Assembly: GCA_947034885.2 (NCBI GenBank)
Contig: OX344752.2
Span: forward strand, 26,292,386 to 26,356,385
DNA length: 64,000 bases
Reading direction: 5' to 3'
Origin: Thuidium tamariscinum
Lineage: Eukaryota; Streptophyta; Bryopsida; Hypnales; Thuidiaceae
Shown here: one piece after another, positions 12,243-26,078 of the stretch
Numbering within the stretch: position 1 is the first letter of the stretch
Layout of the letters: each line of letters starts with the position of its first letter
Notes under the pieces: generated by a model
Databases searched by the model: none
The model's input: only the letters and a program-made list of their open reading frames with translations
Told to the model about the DNA's origin: nothing
Made by a program: the position numbers and the translations under genes

Positions 12243-15200
12243 ACATTTTTGTCCACAACTCTACATTACAACATGTTTAAAAATAATTTTCAAATATGTA
12301 TAATGATTTTATCTTACATGACTTCTTTAGTTCAGTGTATATTGGCTTTGTAGAAGTTTTGTTATATCATGTCTTTATATTAACCTGCAACTACCCATGC
12401 CATACACAAGATTTGAAAAATGCAAAGAGATTCAATAAATAACAACTTAGAAGAAAAATCTAGTTATATTCATATCAAAGTTTCATACTTCAACTTATAG
12501 GTTACATTTGTATAATTGCATTTGTTGTTATTGCATAAACCAATATTTGTAATAAAAGTTTGAAATAAAAATTAAATTCAAGAAGGTTGCTTCTACTATA
12601 GACTTGAAACCTATATAAGGATTAATACATCTATTAAATTAAACGACCTATAATAATTTATTAAGAAATGCTAATAGATGGATAATTTGGTATAGATGTT
12701 AGAAAAATAATAATAAGTTTTAAATTTTAGATTAAATCACTTCAATTAGATTTATAAATTCTATTATTATTTCTATAAATAGTATTTATATAAAAATATG
12801 AAGCATTCCTACAAAACTTTATAATAGTCTAGTCATTAATATTGTTAGACCAAATTTTATTGCAATGGTTTCTTATACAAAAATATTCAATAAAATGATT
12901 GATTTTAAATATGTTGATGGCTAAATATTTATATTTATTTTGAAGTGACAAAATTTGAATTAAAAGATGCATACTTCAAGCTTAGCAAATTTTCAACTTT
13001 TAATTATAAATTTTTAATGAATTTGTATTAAGTATATATAAGTCTCTTACAAAAATAAATAAGGATAATTTTGGATGACTATAATTAAAATCACCTTTCC
13101 ATATATTCATTATTGGAATTTTTCAAAAATTTTAAAATTGAATATTGAAGCATTTAAATATTAGAATTGTAAGTATGGTGAGTATTGTGTAAGAAGTAGT
13201 TTTTTACATTATTTGTTACTAAATAATTCTATTTTAAATTTTCCCTTGAAGTTTATATACAATATATTTGTTTTACCATAACAAAACCAATGGAATAATC
13301 ATTTAAATTAACTATATAATTTTACTTCAAATACCACTTTAATAACTTCATGTTAAGTTTTATGGTTCAAATTAAAAATTATAGTCTTCACCCATGTCAT
13401 TATTTTTTGTAATTAATTTCATTCATTGAAATCTTAATTTCTTTTATTCTTCATTCTACATTTTTGTACATTGTAAATTGTATATTCAATATATTTAAAC
13501 CAAAGTGATGTATGTTACATGATCATAAAGTTTCTTTTATTGTTTCAAAATATCTTTCTATGAATAATTTTCTACCATTTAAAATTAAATGTGCAATATT
13601 TATATTATGAACTTTTAGGATAAAAGTTAAGACAATTAAAAAATATTTTTATTCAAATATTATTTTTTTAATTAATTAATTTTTATTTACTTAGATATGC
13701 AATACATCATTTTTCTTATTTTCGTCTCAAAATCTTTTTTTCTTTAAACAAGTCAAATCCATTCAAAATCTTAATATAACTCTTAAATAATACACATATT
13801 TGAAAATATAATTATAGTTGCAAATCTTCTATACTAAAAATTAAAAAACCTAAATATATTAGATGAACAATTATTTTCTTAAAGATTTGATTTAAGAAAA
13901 AATAGTTTACATACAAGTAGTTTCAAACTTAAATGAGGTCTTTCAAGCATTTTGAGGTAGAAAAAATACAAAATATAGTTCAAATTAATTTACTAAATAA
14001 TTTAAGTTTTTTCTAATAATTTTGAGATGCATGATCTACTATACAAAGAAGGAAACAACTCTATTATGAAGTTAATAAAATTTACTAAAAAGGTGCTGAC
14101 AACAAAAGAAGAAGGTATGTTATTATCATTTTTCATTTTTCATCATTTACAAAAATTTATATGGATCAAAAGAGAAGGTTAGAATACTCCATAGTCAAAT
14201 AATAATACAAATAGAAAAAATTATTCACAATTTGTTATACAACAAAATTGTTTGGCACTTTGTCAATTTCTATCTAAAATTTGAGGTCTTAAATTTTGAA
14301 GCAAGTGATAATTATTGAATAGAGTTGTTAATTGTTTTTAATTGAATTTTTTTTTAAATTTCTACAATTTATATCCTTAAAAGTCTTTTGTTATGAAAAC
14401 AAATGATAACATTGAGCATTTAAATTTCTTGTTGTTGTGGTATTCAAATCAAAAATCAAAAAAATTTGATAGTATTAGCATTTTTTTCTTTTATATAGAT
14501 AGCAATGTTATTCTTTCATGTTGTATGTGTGTAATGTTTTTGGTGATATACAACAAATATATTATATTTTAGAGATTTGAATATATTAGAAATATTATAT
14601 TAGAAATTTTATTGTAATAATAAATTGATAGGATATTTAATAGGTTTTAAGAAAAAATTGATATGAAGTAGAATAATCTATAATGAATTTAACTAAAGGC
14701 AATGTATTAATTTTTGGGATATTTTATAATTTTTGGTCAAGCAAAAAAACATTAACATTTGAATATTTAAATAAGCATTTAAAAAATATCCAAATTTCTT
14801 TTAATGAATTGAAAAAGGTTTTGACAATTGTTATTTTTAAAATCAAAACACATGGAAGATATAATATATATTTAAAAAGAAATTGCAAAAGCTAAAATCA
14901 TAGTTTTCTATAGGTTTTTGTAAAGATGCTCTATAAATGACTTATAGTTTTACATTAGGAGTGCAAAAGTAATTTTTTGACTTATAGTTTGTATTTTAAA
15001 ATATATTTGCTAGGAATGAAATATTTCTATAAATTGTTCAATTTAATTTTGTACACTCTAATATAATGCCCTATGAATATTATACAATGAATTTTAACAT
15101 ATATCATGATGTGCTCTTCAAATAATATTGTAGAAATATGGAGTTTTATGATATTTCAAAGAAGGTGCAATTTATAAAAAAATCATTTCAATGTCTTGGA

Positions 15201-15597
15201 GTTATAGCTTATGAGCATATTCATAAATGCTCATTGATATCACGGTATGTTTACTTCTTCAATATTATAATTGATGTTCTTTGTATTAATAAAAGAACTA
15301 AAGTGACTTATTCCTATTTTTTTTTGTCATATATATATGATTATATTAATTTGAATCTTTTGAATTCTTAAAAAGAGAATGTATAATTTTATTTGTGAAT
15401 TTAATATAAGGTATTCAATATTTAATTTAAGAAAATTTAGAATTTCATTAAGTACAATGACATTATTCTTTAGTAAAAATTAGAAAAAATTAGAATTTTT
15501 TTTAAAATTTAATAATTTGATTTCATTTTGTTAAATATTTTAGAATATTGCTTCAAAAAATTACAATAATTTCAAATATTTTTATAAAGTCTTTACT
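12243..15597. other. Gene-free A+T-rich DNA
   Basis: Very A+T-rich sequence follows the FLX-like stop codon; its first few hundred bases must include that gene's 3' UTR. Open frames at 14683-14895 and 15138-15371 have composition expected of random A+T-rich DNA (many K, N, I, F, Y) and no motif. Nothing else can be supported. Confidence 0.6.
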
Positions 15598-15853
15598 TTA
15601 ACCGTTAAGCACTGTGACATCTAATTTTTGGACAATGTATAGATTGAAAACTAGATTTCTTTCTCATTACATCTTGGATGAAAGTCATCCTAATTTTTAA
15701 AGATACTCTATGAAGTTGTTTTCCTATCGTAGGATTGGATTTGGTATTACTAGAGTACATATTTTTCTAAAATTACAAGTGCAAAAGTATGTCAAGTGGC
15801 TGAATTGTGTTGACTCTAGTTCAAACTTGGAATTGCAAAAATGATCTCATTAA

Positions 15854-17705
15854 CCCCTAAAGGACCAAGGCCTTTTTTCTGTCAACAAACTCTCAAAACT
15901 GCCATTTTTGTTGCATTCATCCAAAAAAACCAAAAATATTTTTTTTAAGAATCTAACCATAGGATCTTGTACTTAACCCCTAAAAGACCAAACTGCGTTT
16001 TTTGGCAACATAGCGATTTTGGGCAGCTCACTACGGGTGGAGTTTTTATTTTTTTTCTTTGAAATTTTCACACAACATGTGTCCGAGGAGTATCTTGAAG
16101 GCCCAACAATTTTCATAACTTTTGACTACATGGTCAAAAAGTTATTGCATGATATGTAGTTTTCATTGGTCGGCGGGCAGCCCAAAAATTTCTTATAAAA
16201 CCTTTTTTTTCAAAATTAAAAATTTGAAATTGGTTTTCTAGATGTACATATATGCAAAAATCTTTGAATCACTCCATTTTGATTTATGAGATGAAAGTTA
16301 TAAAGAGATTTAGTTTGCGGGCAGTTATGGATTCTCTACTCTAAAATAAACTTTGGAAGCCTTTATTTTCCTCAATTTTAAATATTTTTGAAAAAAAATT
16401 AAAAATTTGGATGTTGATTGTTTGTCACAACATTACAACCATTGGGATTTTCATTTTTCATTTTTATAAAAAAATTGTTCACAATTTAGTATTTTCAAAC
16501 ATTTTCTACTTCTTTCTACTTACTATTTTTTTCCTATATGTTGTACAATTCCAAATGATTTGAAATTTTTTGACCATATAGCCAACTTGAATTGTAAACT
16601 GAATTCAAAGAGTAACCACCATTTTGGACATTTTTTCATAGAAATGTGACCTTGTGAAGTGCAGCTGCCTGCTTTTTTGCAGGGACAAAAAAAGGGTTTT
16701 TGTCAATTCAAATGCTAATATCTTGCAATCTATACGGTGGAAAATTCTGAAATTTTTTCCACATCTTCTTACACAAGTTTACTATAAGATCCTATGGTTA
16801 CATGTGTCTAAAAATGTTTTTTTTCAAAAGTTTGGTGCTTGAAGTAAACATGGCAGTTTTGGTGTGTTTTTGGTGAAGACATAGTCTCTGACCTTTAGGG
16901 GTTAACTTGATTGAAATCAAGTGGTAAAAATTTCATGAAGTTTGACCGTACAGATTGGAAGATATGAGCATTCAAAGTTGGAAATACAAATTTTTTTGAA
17001 CTGTGGTTTGCAATTTCAGATGACTTTGACTGGAATTTGTATTAAAAAATTGCACTATAGACTTTGAATTTATAATTTTTTGTGTTAAGAAATTGAGTTG
17101 AGAGTCTAGGAAAAAACTTTCACACAAAAAACACTTGATTTTCATTCTTTAAAAAATTGTTAAGTAGATGTAGGTCCAAGATTGAAAGAAAAACTAAATG
17201 GTTAATAACTCTAAGATGGGATTGAAATACAATAATCCCAATGGTGAGATTGTTCTAGAAAGTAAACATAACCTTGTCCAATGATTTTTTTTGAAAAATT
17301 GTGAAAATTGCATTCAAAAATGAATCCTATAAGTTATTTTTTCAAGAAATTGTTTAGATTGCCCGAAAAACAAGATTGTCCATAACTTTTTCATTATAAG
17401 TCCAAATAGAGTGAATCAAAGCTTCACATGTAGGCAAAAATATATTATTGTAGAAAAAAAATTAAAAAAAATTAAATTTTGACTTTTTGCAAAAAAAAAA
17501 TTCTGCCCCCCGAATGAAAATTTGGGCTTTTTGTGGTATAACTTTTGCTCCCGGTCACCAATTGAAATAAAAATTACATTCCCATGAAGCTAATCAGTTT
17601 TCCTATCTTATGAGAAAGTATCAAAAAGATTCATTAAAAATTGAGGTCTACGGAACCTGCCTGAACTCCAAATTGTCCCCCGAGGGGACAATGGTCCTTT
17701 AGGGG
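15854..17705 (-). mobile_element. TTAA-flanked piggyBac-like MITE, family A (copy A1), split by A2
   Basis: Termini are CCCCTAAAGGACC at 15854 and the complement GGTCCTTTAGGGG ending at 17705, with TTAA on both sides (15850-15853 and 17706-17709). The left arm (15854-15972) matches the left arm of A3 at 32453 onward. Without the nested A2 and its extra TTAA the copy is about 0.92 kb. It has no ORF of note. TTAA target duplication and CCC-starting termini are the hallmark of the piggyBac superfamily; assignment by ends alone is inference. Confidence 0.75.
15977..16901 (+). mobile_element. TTAA-flanked piggyBac-like MITE, family A (copy A2), nested in A1
   Basis: This 925-bp element starts CCCCTAAAAGACC, ends CTTTAGGGG and is flanked by TTAA at 15973-15976 and 16902-16905. 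It lies in opposite orientation to A1. Internal blocks, such as the GGGCAGCTCACTACGG stretch at about 16020, recur in reverse complement in A3, A5 and A6. Only short random-looking ORFs are present (for example 16654-16842), so it is non-autonomous. Confidence 0.8.
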
Positions 17706-18025
17706 TTAAATCAAAGAACACAAAAATTTCAAAGAATCCATGTCAAGAAAACCACATTTCAAACCCATTCCAACAAAATTTATTCAAAAAATAACAATGT
17801 TTTGCTTGTAATTCAATTTTAGAAGGAATTTTGAATTTTTCCTTTCGCAATTTATGAAAGAATATTGGTGATAGCATTGGTGCTTCTAATTATATGGATA
17901 GAATCTATAACTCAAATTCTACAACTTTTGTTTGCATCTCAATTCCAAAATATTCTTCCAAATAGTACTTTATGATGATTTTCCCAAAATTGTTGATTCT
18001 AGAAATGAATCTAGACGCTTAGATC

Positions 18026-20334
18026 TTTCATGAGATCTATTATTTATTTATTTATTTATTTTTCAAAATCCATTGCCTCCTATGGTAAACAAAGACTATC
18101 ATTTATTAATTCAATCATTCATTTAGAAATTTTAATTTTTTATTCTTCTCACTTCTAGGTACCATTTTGATATTGGCTAATTGTATTCCAATGCCATATG
18201 CATTTCTAGACTATTTTTACTTTAATTTTTTCACTAAATAACTTAAAATAAAATAACATTGGAAGATTTTATACTTTTATGTAATTAATAAGATATTTGA
18301 AGGTCATAAAGAAATTATATTGCCTTCATCAAGATTCATTGATGTATAATTAAATATCAAAATCTTTTAATTTGAAGAATATTTTCAAAAAATATCTTCT
18401 TATAATTTTTGGCAGATTTTAAAAGATTTAATTATATATGTGTATGTATGTGTGTGTTAGATTCTATTGCACTAGGTGATTTGAAGATATAATGCTACTT
18501 CCAAAGTTAGGTCAATTTATTGGGTAAGGATTTTGTAAATTGAATTATGAATCATTGTGGCAAGTCAAGAATAATAAAATAGTTGGTCTTGAAATGTGTC
18601 ACATATTTATGATTTTCTTGTAAAATGAAAAATAATGCACAAAATACTGAATGGAAGCACTTTAAGTGCTAGAAAAAGACTTGAAAAAAAAGCCTTGGTG
18701 TTATAAAGATTTGAAGATTCATAACATCAATTAAATAATATTTTGAAGGTGTGCTATTATTGAAAGTATAAAATATATCATTTTTTCCTAGTAGTGAATA
18801 GATGAATGAACTTATTAGCAATATATTATATGATATTATTATTTTATTTTATAAATTAATGAAATTTTTTCCTTAAAATTGAATATTTTGAAATATAACT
18901 CATAGCATAATGATTTTTTATTGCAAATTTTCATTATTTTAATATCTAATGTAGTTTTGTATATAATTTCTAAAATTATTTATAAAAAATATGGAGTTGT
19001 TGGTATTAAAAAATTAAACTAGAAGACATTTAGTGATTTTGAAATGGAGAAGTAAAATGTATAAAATAATTGATATCTACATCAATTGTATTATTCTTGA
19101 AGAAGAAAGAAGAAATTATGATTAAAATATCATCATTAATTAATATAGACTAGTTATTCTAGAAATATTATTTAATCAGAAACTACATTGGTATAAAGTT
19201 GGCTTAGGAAGGGCATTTAAAAAATTAGATGTAATTAGAAGAAATTGAAAGACTAACTAAATAAAATTATGTTTGTCTAAATTACAATATTACATCAAAT
19301 TTTTGGACATGAAGAATATTTTCTACATACATGTGTTATTTTTGCAAATGTAAAATTGTACAAATTTTTTAATTCTATAAATTTAAGATCTTATAATATT
19401 AAATTTTTATTTATTTGTCAAGCTATAATTATCAATATTTTAAATTTTGAATGAACCAAAAAAACTATTTGAAAACGTTAATCAAGTAGAAAGATAAGAA
19501 TTGACAATATTATTGATAACTTGAAAACTAGTATTCAAATTACATCAAGAAAGAGTTGCGTGGATATATATTCACTTAATCTTCTAATATCCAAATCTAC
19601 ATTTAACAATTTTTTATCACTCAAGATTGGAATTGTTCTAATTGCAACTACAATAACAAAATGATCATGTAAACTATTAATAGACAAAGTAATTGTATAG
19701 ATGCAATCAATATCTTGCTATTGTTATGAATACAAAATCACATTCAAAGATACATATATAAAAAATTTATTATATTTTTCATTATATCTAAACCCCCAAA
19801 TCCTTCTATATTAATTTCTTTTACTTATTTTTATTTTTTCTCATTTTTTCTCTAGCAAGTATCTTGTGTACTAGTAAAAGAGAACTATAGGTACATTAGA
19901 GATATCCTTTAATTCCAACTCAAGTATTCATGTTGCATTTAATTTTCTTTCACCTCTAATATGTATGTGTAATTAATAATCAGCAAAGTCCATTCTACCA
20001 TTCAATACTTATTGTACCCCTTTGGACTCAATTTTTTAGCCAATTAAATGTTAGAGGTATAAAATAAACACAATGTTAATCTTTGACTTGGACTTTAAGG
20101 TTTTTTCTAACAATCACACAAATTGCTTCAAAAATGAGAACAATTGAAGAAAATAAGGGCAAATAAACTTCAATTCTAAATAAAGTCAACTTAAATTTAA
20201 TGTATACAATTTCTAATGTGACACCAATAGCTTTTTTGCATAAACATACCTTATACAAAACCATTATATGTAGTACAAAAATATGAAAATTGAATTAAAT
20301 GAAGAATTTCAAACTTTTTTTGTACTGTAGAGAT
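18026..20334. other. Gene-free A+T-rich DNA
   Basis: Long A+T-rich stretch with a short TTTA repeat near 18043-18061 and a TG/TA-rich patch near 18432-18458. No domain, RNA gene or clear element end was found. Confidence 0.6.
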
Positions 20335-20682
20335 TTTGTTATTAGCCGCAAACTACCCCAAACTCAAAATCTTCATAACTTTTGACTCATTGATCGGAAT
20401 GGATTGATTCAAATCTTCCCATGCCTGTATAAACCTAACAAACCAATTTGAAATTTCACTTTTCAAAAACAAGTTTTTTTGAAGAAGTTTTTTCAGCTGC
20501 CCGGGCTGCCCGCCGAGTAAAGAAACTGTGAAGTCAAAAGTTATGAAAATTGTCAGGCCTTAAAGCTACTCCTTGGGCACACATTGTATCAGAATTTCAA
20601 AGAAAAAAATAAAAACTTCATCCGTAATGAGCTGCCCAAAAAATTTATAATCTCAAAAAACGTTGTTCAAGGCTTTTAGGGG
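20335..20682 (-). mobile_element. Truncated family A element (copy A6)
   Basis: The right end CTTTTAGGGG is followed by TTAA (20683-20686). The internal GAGCTGCCC block, the CTACTCCTTGGGCACAC block and the GCCCGGGCTGCCCGCC block match A2 in reverse complement. The left part is missing; the edge near 20335 is where similarity fades and is approximate. Confidence 0.7.
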
Positions 20683-20686
20683 TTAA

Positions 20687-22192
20687 ACCTAGAATGCAAC
20701 TTTGCCAAGCTATGATTCTTCTAGCTGTGATTGTTCTAGCTTAGAAAGATGACTAGACTTCCCTATTGCATAGCTTGTTCATCCTTTCATAAAATAGTGT
20801 AATGATTTGTATTTTGTGGAAGAAAGTGTCTATAATTTGCTTTAAAAAAAATCCAAAAATGAGAGTTAAGACAAAACTTAGAATCTACCAAAATTTCATC
20901 ACCATTCATCTATAAATATCTACAAAAATCTATTAAAAATTTACATCTTTATATGATAACAATTTTTTTAATTTAATTAATATTTGAATTTTTTTGAATT
21001 TTTATTACTAAACCTTTAAGAGAAAAAAGATTTTTTTTGGAATTAAGCAATTTGAAAGGAATTAGTGATTCTTGTGTTGTGCTTATCAATTTTGATTAAC
21101 AATTAGCATATCTACTTACCCTAGTTCCAATGGATTGAACTTTAAAAAAAGTATTTAAATTACAAATTGAAAGTTTATCAAATGTTTTTTGTCATTGTCG
21201 AGTCAATTAATAAAGTCATCACCTTCTCAATTTAATTGGATATACATTTATATCTACATACTCACAAAGTGAATTTAGATAATTTTGAAAATGGAGTAAA
21301 GTGTCCCTACTATTTGATGTTTAGTTGGATTTAGTCTACTTCGAGAAGAAACATTGCATTTAATGACAACCTATATTGATCTAAAATTATAATGAAGAGA
21401 GAAAGTTTTATATTGATCTAAAATTATAATGAAGAGATAAAGTTTTGCATTGATTCCTAAGTATTGAAGTATGAAGATCCAAGAGAACATAAAGATCTAC
21501 ACTTGAAATTTGAGCATGATAGTGAAAAAAAGTTATGACAAAATTGCAATTACAAGGTTAGTATGAAGACTTGTTGGATATTATGAAATTACAATGTGTG
21601 CTCATTGTATTCTTTTCAGCTTGTATTTGTTTCATTTATAAAAGATCCTACTATCAATTACTATTTCTTTCCCCATATAAACTTTGAAAGTGAGAATTTC
21701 CTCATTTTTCATCCAAAATTTCCTACTTTCATTGCATTGTATCTTTTCTTTTGATATATTAGAAACATAGGATATGTTGTCATTTTTTCATCCAAACTCT
21801 TGTGAGTTTGTATTTCATTGCGATAATTAATGTTAATAGGTGTGCATGCATACCTTACAACTAAAAATTAAGCCCTAATTAAATGACTTACACCACAAAA
21901 TCTCTAGTAGCCTTGTATATACACTTTGATAAAGACAAGACTTCTCAATGTCTCCTCTTGAGTTGAACTAGTTAAGCAAATGTTGTTCACTCACCTAAAC
22001 TAGAACTCCTAATTAGTGCAATTTGTAATTGCCTTACATACATTTTACAATATTCATCCAAGTCACCTCATTTCAAAGCATAGGTGTTTGTAAAATGCCC
22101 AAAAAATCAAATTTTTTTGAGCAAACAAAGTAAACTCGATAGCAATGCACTCACAAAACCACTACAAGGATTATGAAGTTCAACAACTTTTG
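20687..22192. other. Intergenic DNA downstream of the ABCA gene
   Basis: A+T-rich. Apart from the 37-bp tandem duplication nothing stands out. The 3' UTR of the ABCA gene (minus strand) must lie at the right-hand end. Confidence 0.5.
21374..21447. repeat. Tandem duplication, 37-bp unit, two copies
   Basis: The unit starting TATTGATCTAAAATTATAAT at 21374 repeats at 21411 with one base change late in the unit. It lies in gene-free DNA about 750 bp beyond the 3' end of the ABCA gene. Confidence 0.85.
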
Positions 22193-25100
22193 CTATGAAA
22201 GTGCAACACTACCACCAGCTTTTGAAACTTTGATAAATACATCTTCCAATGTGGTATCAGTAAGTCCCCATGCTTGAATGTGCAAACATTGCTTTGCTTG
22301 CTCCATTTTCAAGAATACATCTGCAATGCTAACTTCACTCTTTGGTAATTCAAACTTTTGTGTGCCAGCAAGACCATAGACTTTCTTGGCATTTTTAGAC
22401 AAGTCATTGGCCAACTCAATCACTTCTCCTTCTTTTCCTTGTGGTGTTGTAATTGTCAACACATATAGGCCTCCAAATCTAGCTCGAAGCTGTATTATAT
22501 ATCACAACAATCATAGTCATGAGATCGAAGGTGTTTAATCCATAACAAATTTATACAAATTTTCTTGTCTCTTTTTCCCTTGTGTGCATTAATATTATTA
22601 AAAGATGTAAGATAGATTACCTCTTTCGCATTACCAATGCATTGGAGCTCCCCATTTACAAAAATACCCACTCGATCACACAAGGCTTCAGCTTCCTCCA
22701 TAGAATGAGCTGGAATGGTATTCAATAAATAAGTACATAGACAAATACCTTCTCTATTGTTTAGTAATAGACAAATTCAAAATGCTCTAACTCTAAAGCT
22801 TTGAACATAAGTGAAGCAAAATCTAATCCAAAATGATATGGTATTTGAATGTGAGGTTCTAGCCTAAATTGGAGCAAATATGACAAATGCAACCATGTCT
22901 AATTATCTTATTTTAAACTACTACTTGTTTGTGTCTACAAATCTTCAAACCTTTAATCCATTGTCAAATATAAACTTCTAATCCATTTATGAAATAATGA
23001 TGGTCAATTTCACTCCAATTTCTTTTTTTAAAGATTTTTTTTAATATTCTCATTCAAAGCCTAAAAAACACATTGAAAAAATAAAGGACTATGGACTCTT
23101 TGGATTTCATTAGTGGTTGATATTACAATGTTACCTATTTTTCTACAAAATTTTGTACAAAAATGAAACCAATGCCATTGTCAAAAAATTAATGCAAAGG
23201 AGATCTATTATGAAAGAAAAATCTACATCACTAACTCTAATATAGCACTTCAATTTTAGAATGAGAATAATGCAAACAATTTTAACAATGCACTTTTTCT
23301 TTTAAAAACAACCTTCATGTGTTATTTTAGAAAAGAAGTGTTTTGATTGTTGATATAACAAAATTTCTCATATTTTTCACTTCCCTAATCAAAATAGAAC
23401 TAATCAAAGAATTTATTGTAGAAAAGACCTATTGCACAAGTGATTCTTTCTAATTTTTTTTTAGCTTTAAATTTTATTTTAGCTTTAAATCTTACCTCAT
23501 TTGATATTTAAAATAGCCAATTGGTCATTATTTTTTATTTATGAAATTTAGCTTTTCTTGAAAATATTTATAATTTTTACCCCCAAAAAAGTTTTAAAAT
23601 AAGACAAAGTCAGCACTAAAGAATCATAATCTCTATTGTTAAAAAGTCAAGATCCAACCCTTGGGGCTTTTGACTTAATTATTATAAGATTTTCTTGAAA
23701 AAAACTCATTGTTAGAAGACATAGCTTACTTGTGAGGATGATGGCACGGTCTAGCTTTGAGTTCTTTACTACATTCCAAAGATTATATCGAGATGCAGGA
23801 TCAAGACCCGTGCTTGGCTCGTCCATATACACCACCTGAAAATATTTTATAACGTATCTTATCTCTTTAGCAAAGAAATGTTTTTTCTATTATGAAAGAT
23901 TTTTGAATAACAGGCAATGAAGGTTGGAAAATAGGCAATGAAGGTTTTACTTGTGGATTCCCTATAAGGGAAATTGCAACACTAAGGCGTCGCTTCATAC
24001 CACCTGAGTACTTTCGACATTGTTTATCTCCCACTTTGTTGTCAAATAAATTAACATTTTTTAAGGAAATCTCCACCGCCTAAGTCAAATTAAAGATCAA
24101 ATCTAGTTTTACATATATGAAATAAATTATAATTTTCTTAATTTTACAGGAAGATTTGTGCATTATTAAGCTACATAGAATGATATTTCACCAACATATT
24201 GAATATTTCAATCCCAATTTACTTGCACTATAATGAAGGTATTCAAACTCACATCATGAAGTTTTTCTCTTGACAAATTTTTTAAACGGCCATAAAAGAG
24301 AAGATGTTCACGAGCAGTTAGTTGCCCCCATAACAAACTACAAACAATATGTACAAATAATGTCATAAGTTTCTTAGAATTGGTGAATGTGAAACATGCA
24401 ACTAATATGCTACAATATTGCCATTCAAAGTATTATTCTAAACAATTTGAAGATTGAAGTTCAAGGTTGAGATATATTCATACTCATGTTGGGGGCAAAC
24501 TCCCATACACGAATAAATGCGACTCATTTCTGTGAGAATATTCATCCCTTGAATGTATGCGGTGCCCATCGTTGGCTTCAAAAATCCTATCATCTACAAT
24601 AGCAAAAGACATGACATTAATTTCAGTTACCGAGGATCAAAAAACTCCTTGAGAAAATAACAAAGTATTATCATGGAGTAGAATTTAGGGTTTTAGGTTG
24701 AAAGATAGGAGCATGCCATGTTGATGCTACTAGTTTTGCCTGCCCCATTTGGACCCAAAATTCCAACGCATTCACCTCGAGCAACTGCAAGTGAAAATGT
24801 TCGAACAGCAAACTTGGGCGGGTTACCATCTTTTGCAGGATAAACTTTCTTTAGATTGTCGCAAATGATAGAATAAAGCTTATTTGGTCTTGAACGCAAT
24901 TCTTGCACCAACTTCTTCTGTATACAAATTTTATATGATGATACATCAACATTCACCAAAGTTGTATTGCTTTGCAATCAAAATTCACAATATCAATCAC
25001 AATATAGATCAGAAGATGGTTATGATATTTCACAATTCCTTCTTATAATGTCTTGAACTCAACATTTCATTTTTTCCTTCACCTCACAAATGCTTGCAAT

Positions 25101-26028
25101 ATTTTCTTGCTTCATTGAAGAATATGAGAGATCCCAGACATTTGCAAGCATTCTCTTATAATCATAGAAAGAACTCATATGCATTCCTATTTCTCACTTT
25201 TATGCTATGTGCACAACTTAAAAAAAAATCAAGACTAACCTCACGAGCAACATCAAGACGATCTGTGGGAAGTTGGTCATCTTGGGGATTAATGTGAGCA
25301 TTAGCCTTGGCTTCTTCACAAAAAAGAGCTTCTCCTTCCAACTTGCGTTTGAAGAAAAATTGCAAAAAGAAGAGGGGGTGTTTATTAATTCCACTTTCTG
25401 ATGTAGCCACAATATCCAAATAGATGGTCAAAATCATAAATATCATCCACTCTATGAACAAAATCACAAACACATCACTCAATCCGTTCTTTGTGTCTTT
25501 CAAATTGTTCCATCGCATGCCATTTGTATTCTGCTTCAACAATTTTGATTTGAGTTAAAGTAATCCTAAAACCTAAATCTAAATCCACTAATTGTATTCA
25601 TACCCAAATTCATCCAAGACTGTGGTATGACAATAAAGAAATGTAGAAGGACGAGGTATCTAAAAATTTTCACCATTACTTCACTTATTACTTACTTTGT
25701 ACACAGCTTGGAATGAATATTGTGAAAGTTCATACAAGCCTCGATATGTTGCAAATGCCGGTATGATCTCCAATCCCAAAACAAGACTCCCTGCTTAGTT
25801 TCAACTGTAAATTAGTCAAATTCAAAGACATGTCTAAAATTCTTTGATTTTAGAGATCATAAGCTATTATTCAAGAAGGAATTTGAACTAGTAGAAAATG
25901 GATATAGAAACGCATACTGCTTGTTTGAGGATCCACAACAAAATTCCCAAAAAAAAATCCACCAAGTAGACCAGATCCAAACACGTACAAATATCCTACA
26001 ACTATCACCCATATTCCACTTATACAAG

Positions 26029-26078
<50 letters not shown>

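Larger units (their letters stand above)
15602..18025 (-). mobile_element. TTAA-flanked element, family B (copy B1), carrying nested family A insertions
   Basis: The outer parts (15602-15849 and 17710 to about 18025) match, in reverse complement, the complete 567-bp element at 58381-58947. Examples are the segment around 15768-15849 and the stretch ending near CTAGACGCTTAGATC at 18011-18025. The left edge follows TTAA at 15598-15601; the right edge is decayed, so 18025 is approximate. No coding capacity is seen. The copy is interrupted by A1, which itself holds A2. Confidence 0.65.

Noticed and set aside
26001-26018. Acceptor at 26019 for ABCA exon 10
   Set aside because: It breaks the phase with exon 9; the acceptor just before 26001 restores it and matches the family (TAT|VVGYLYVFGSG).
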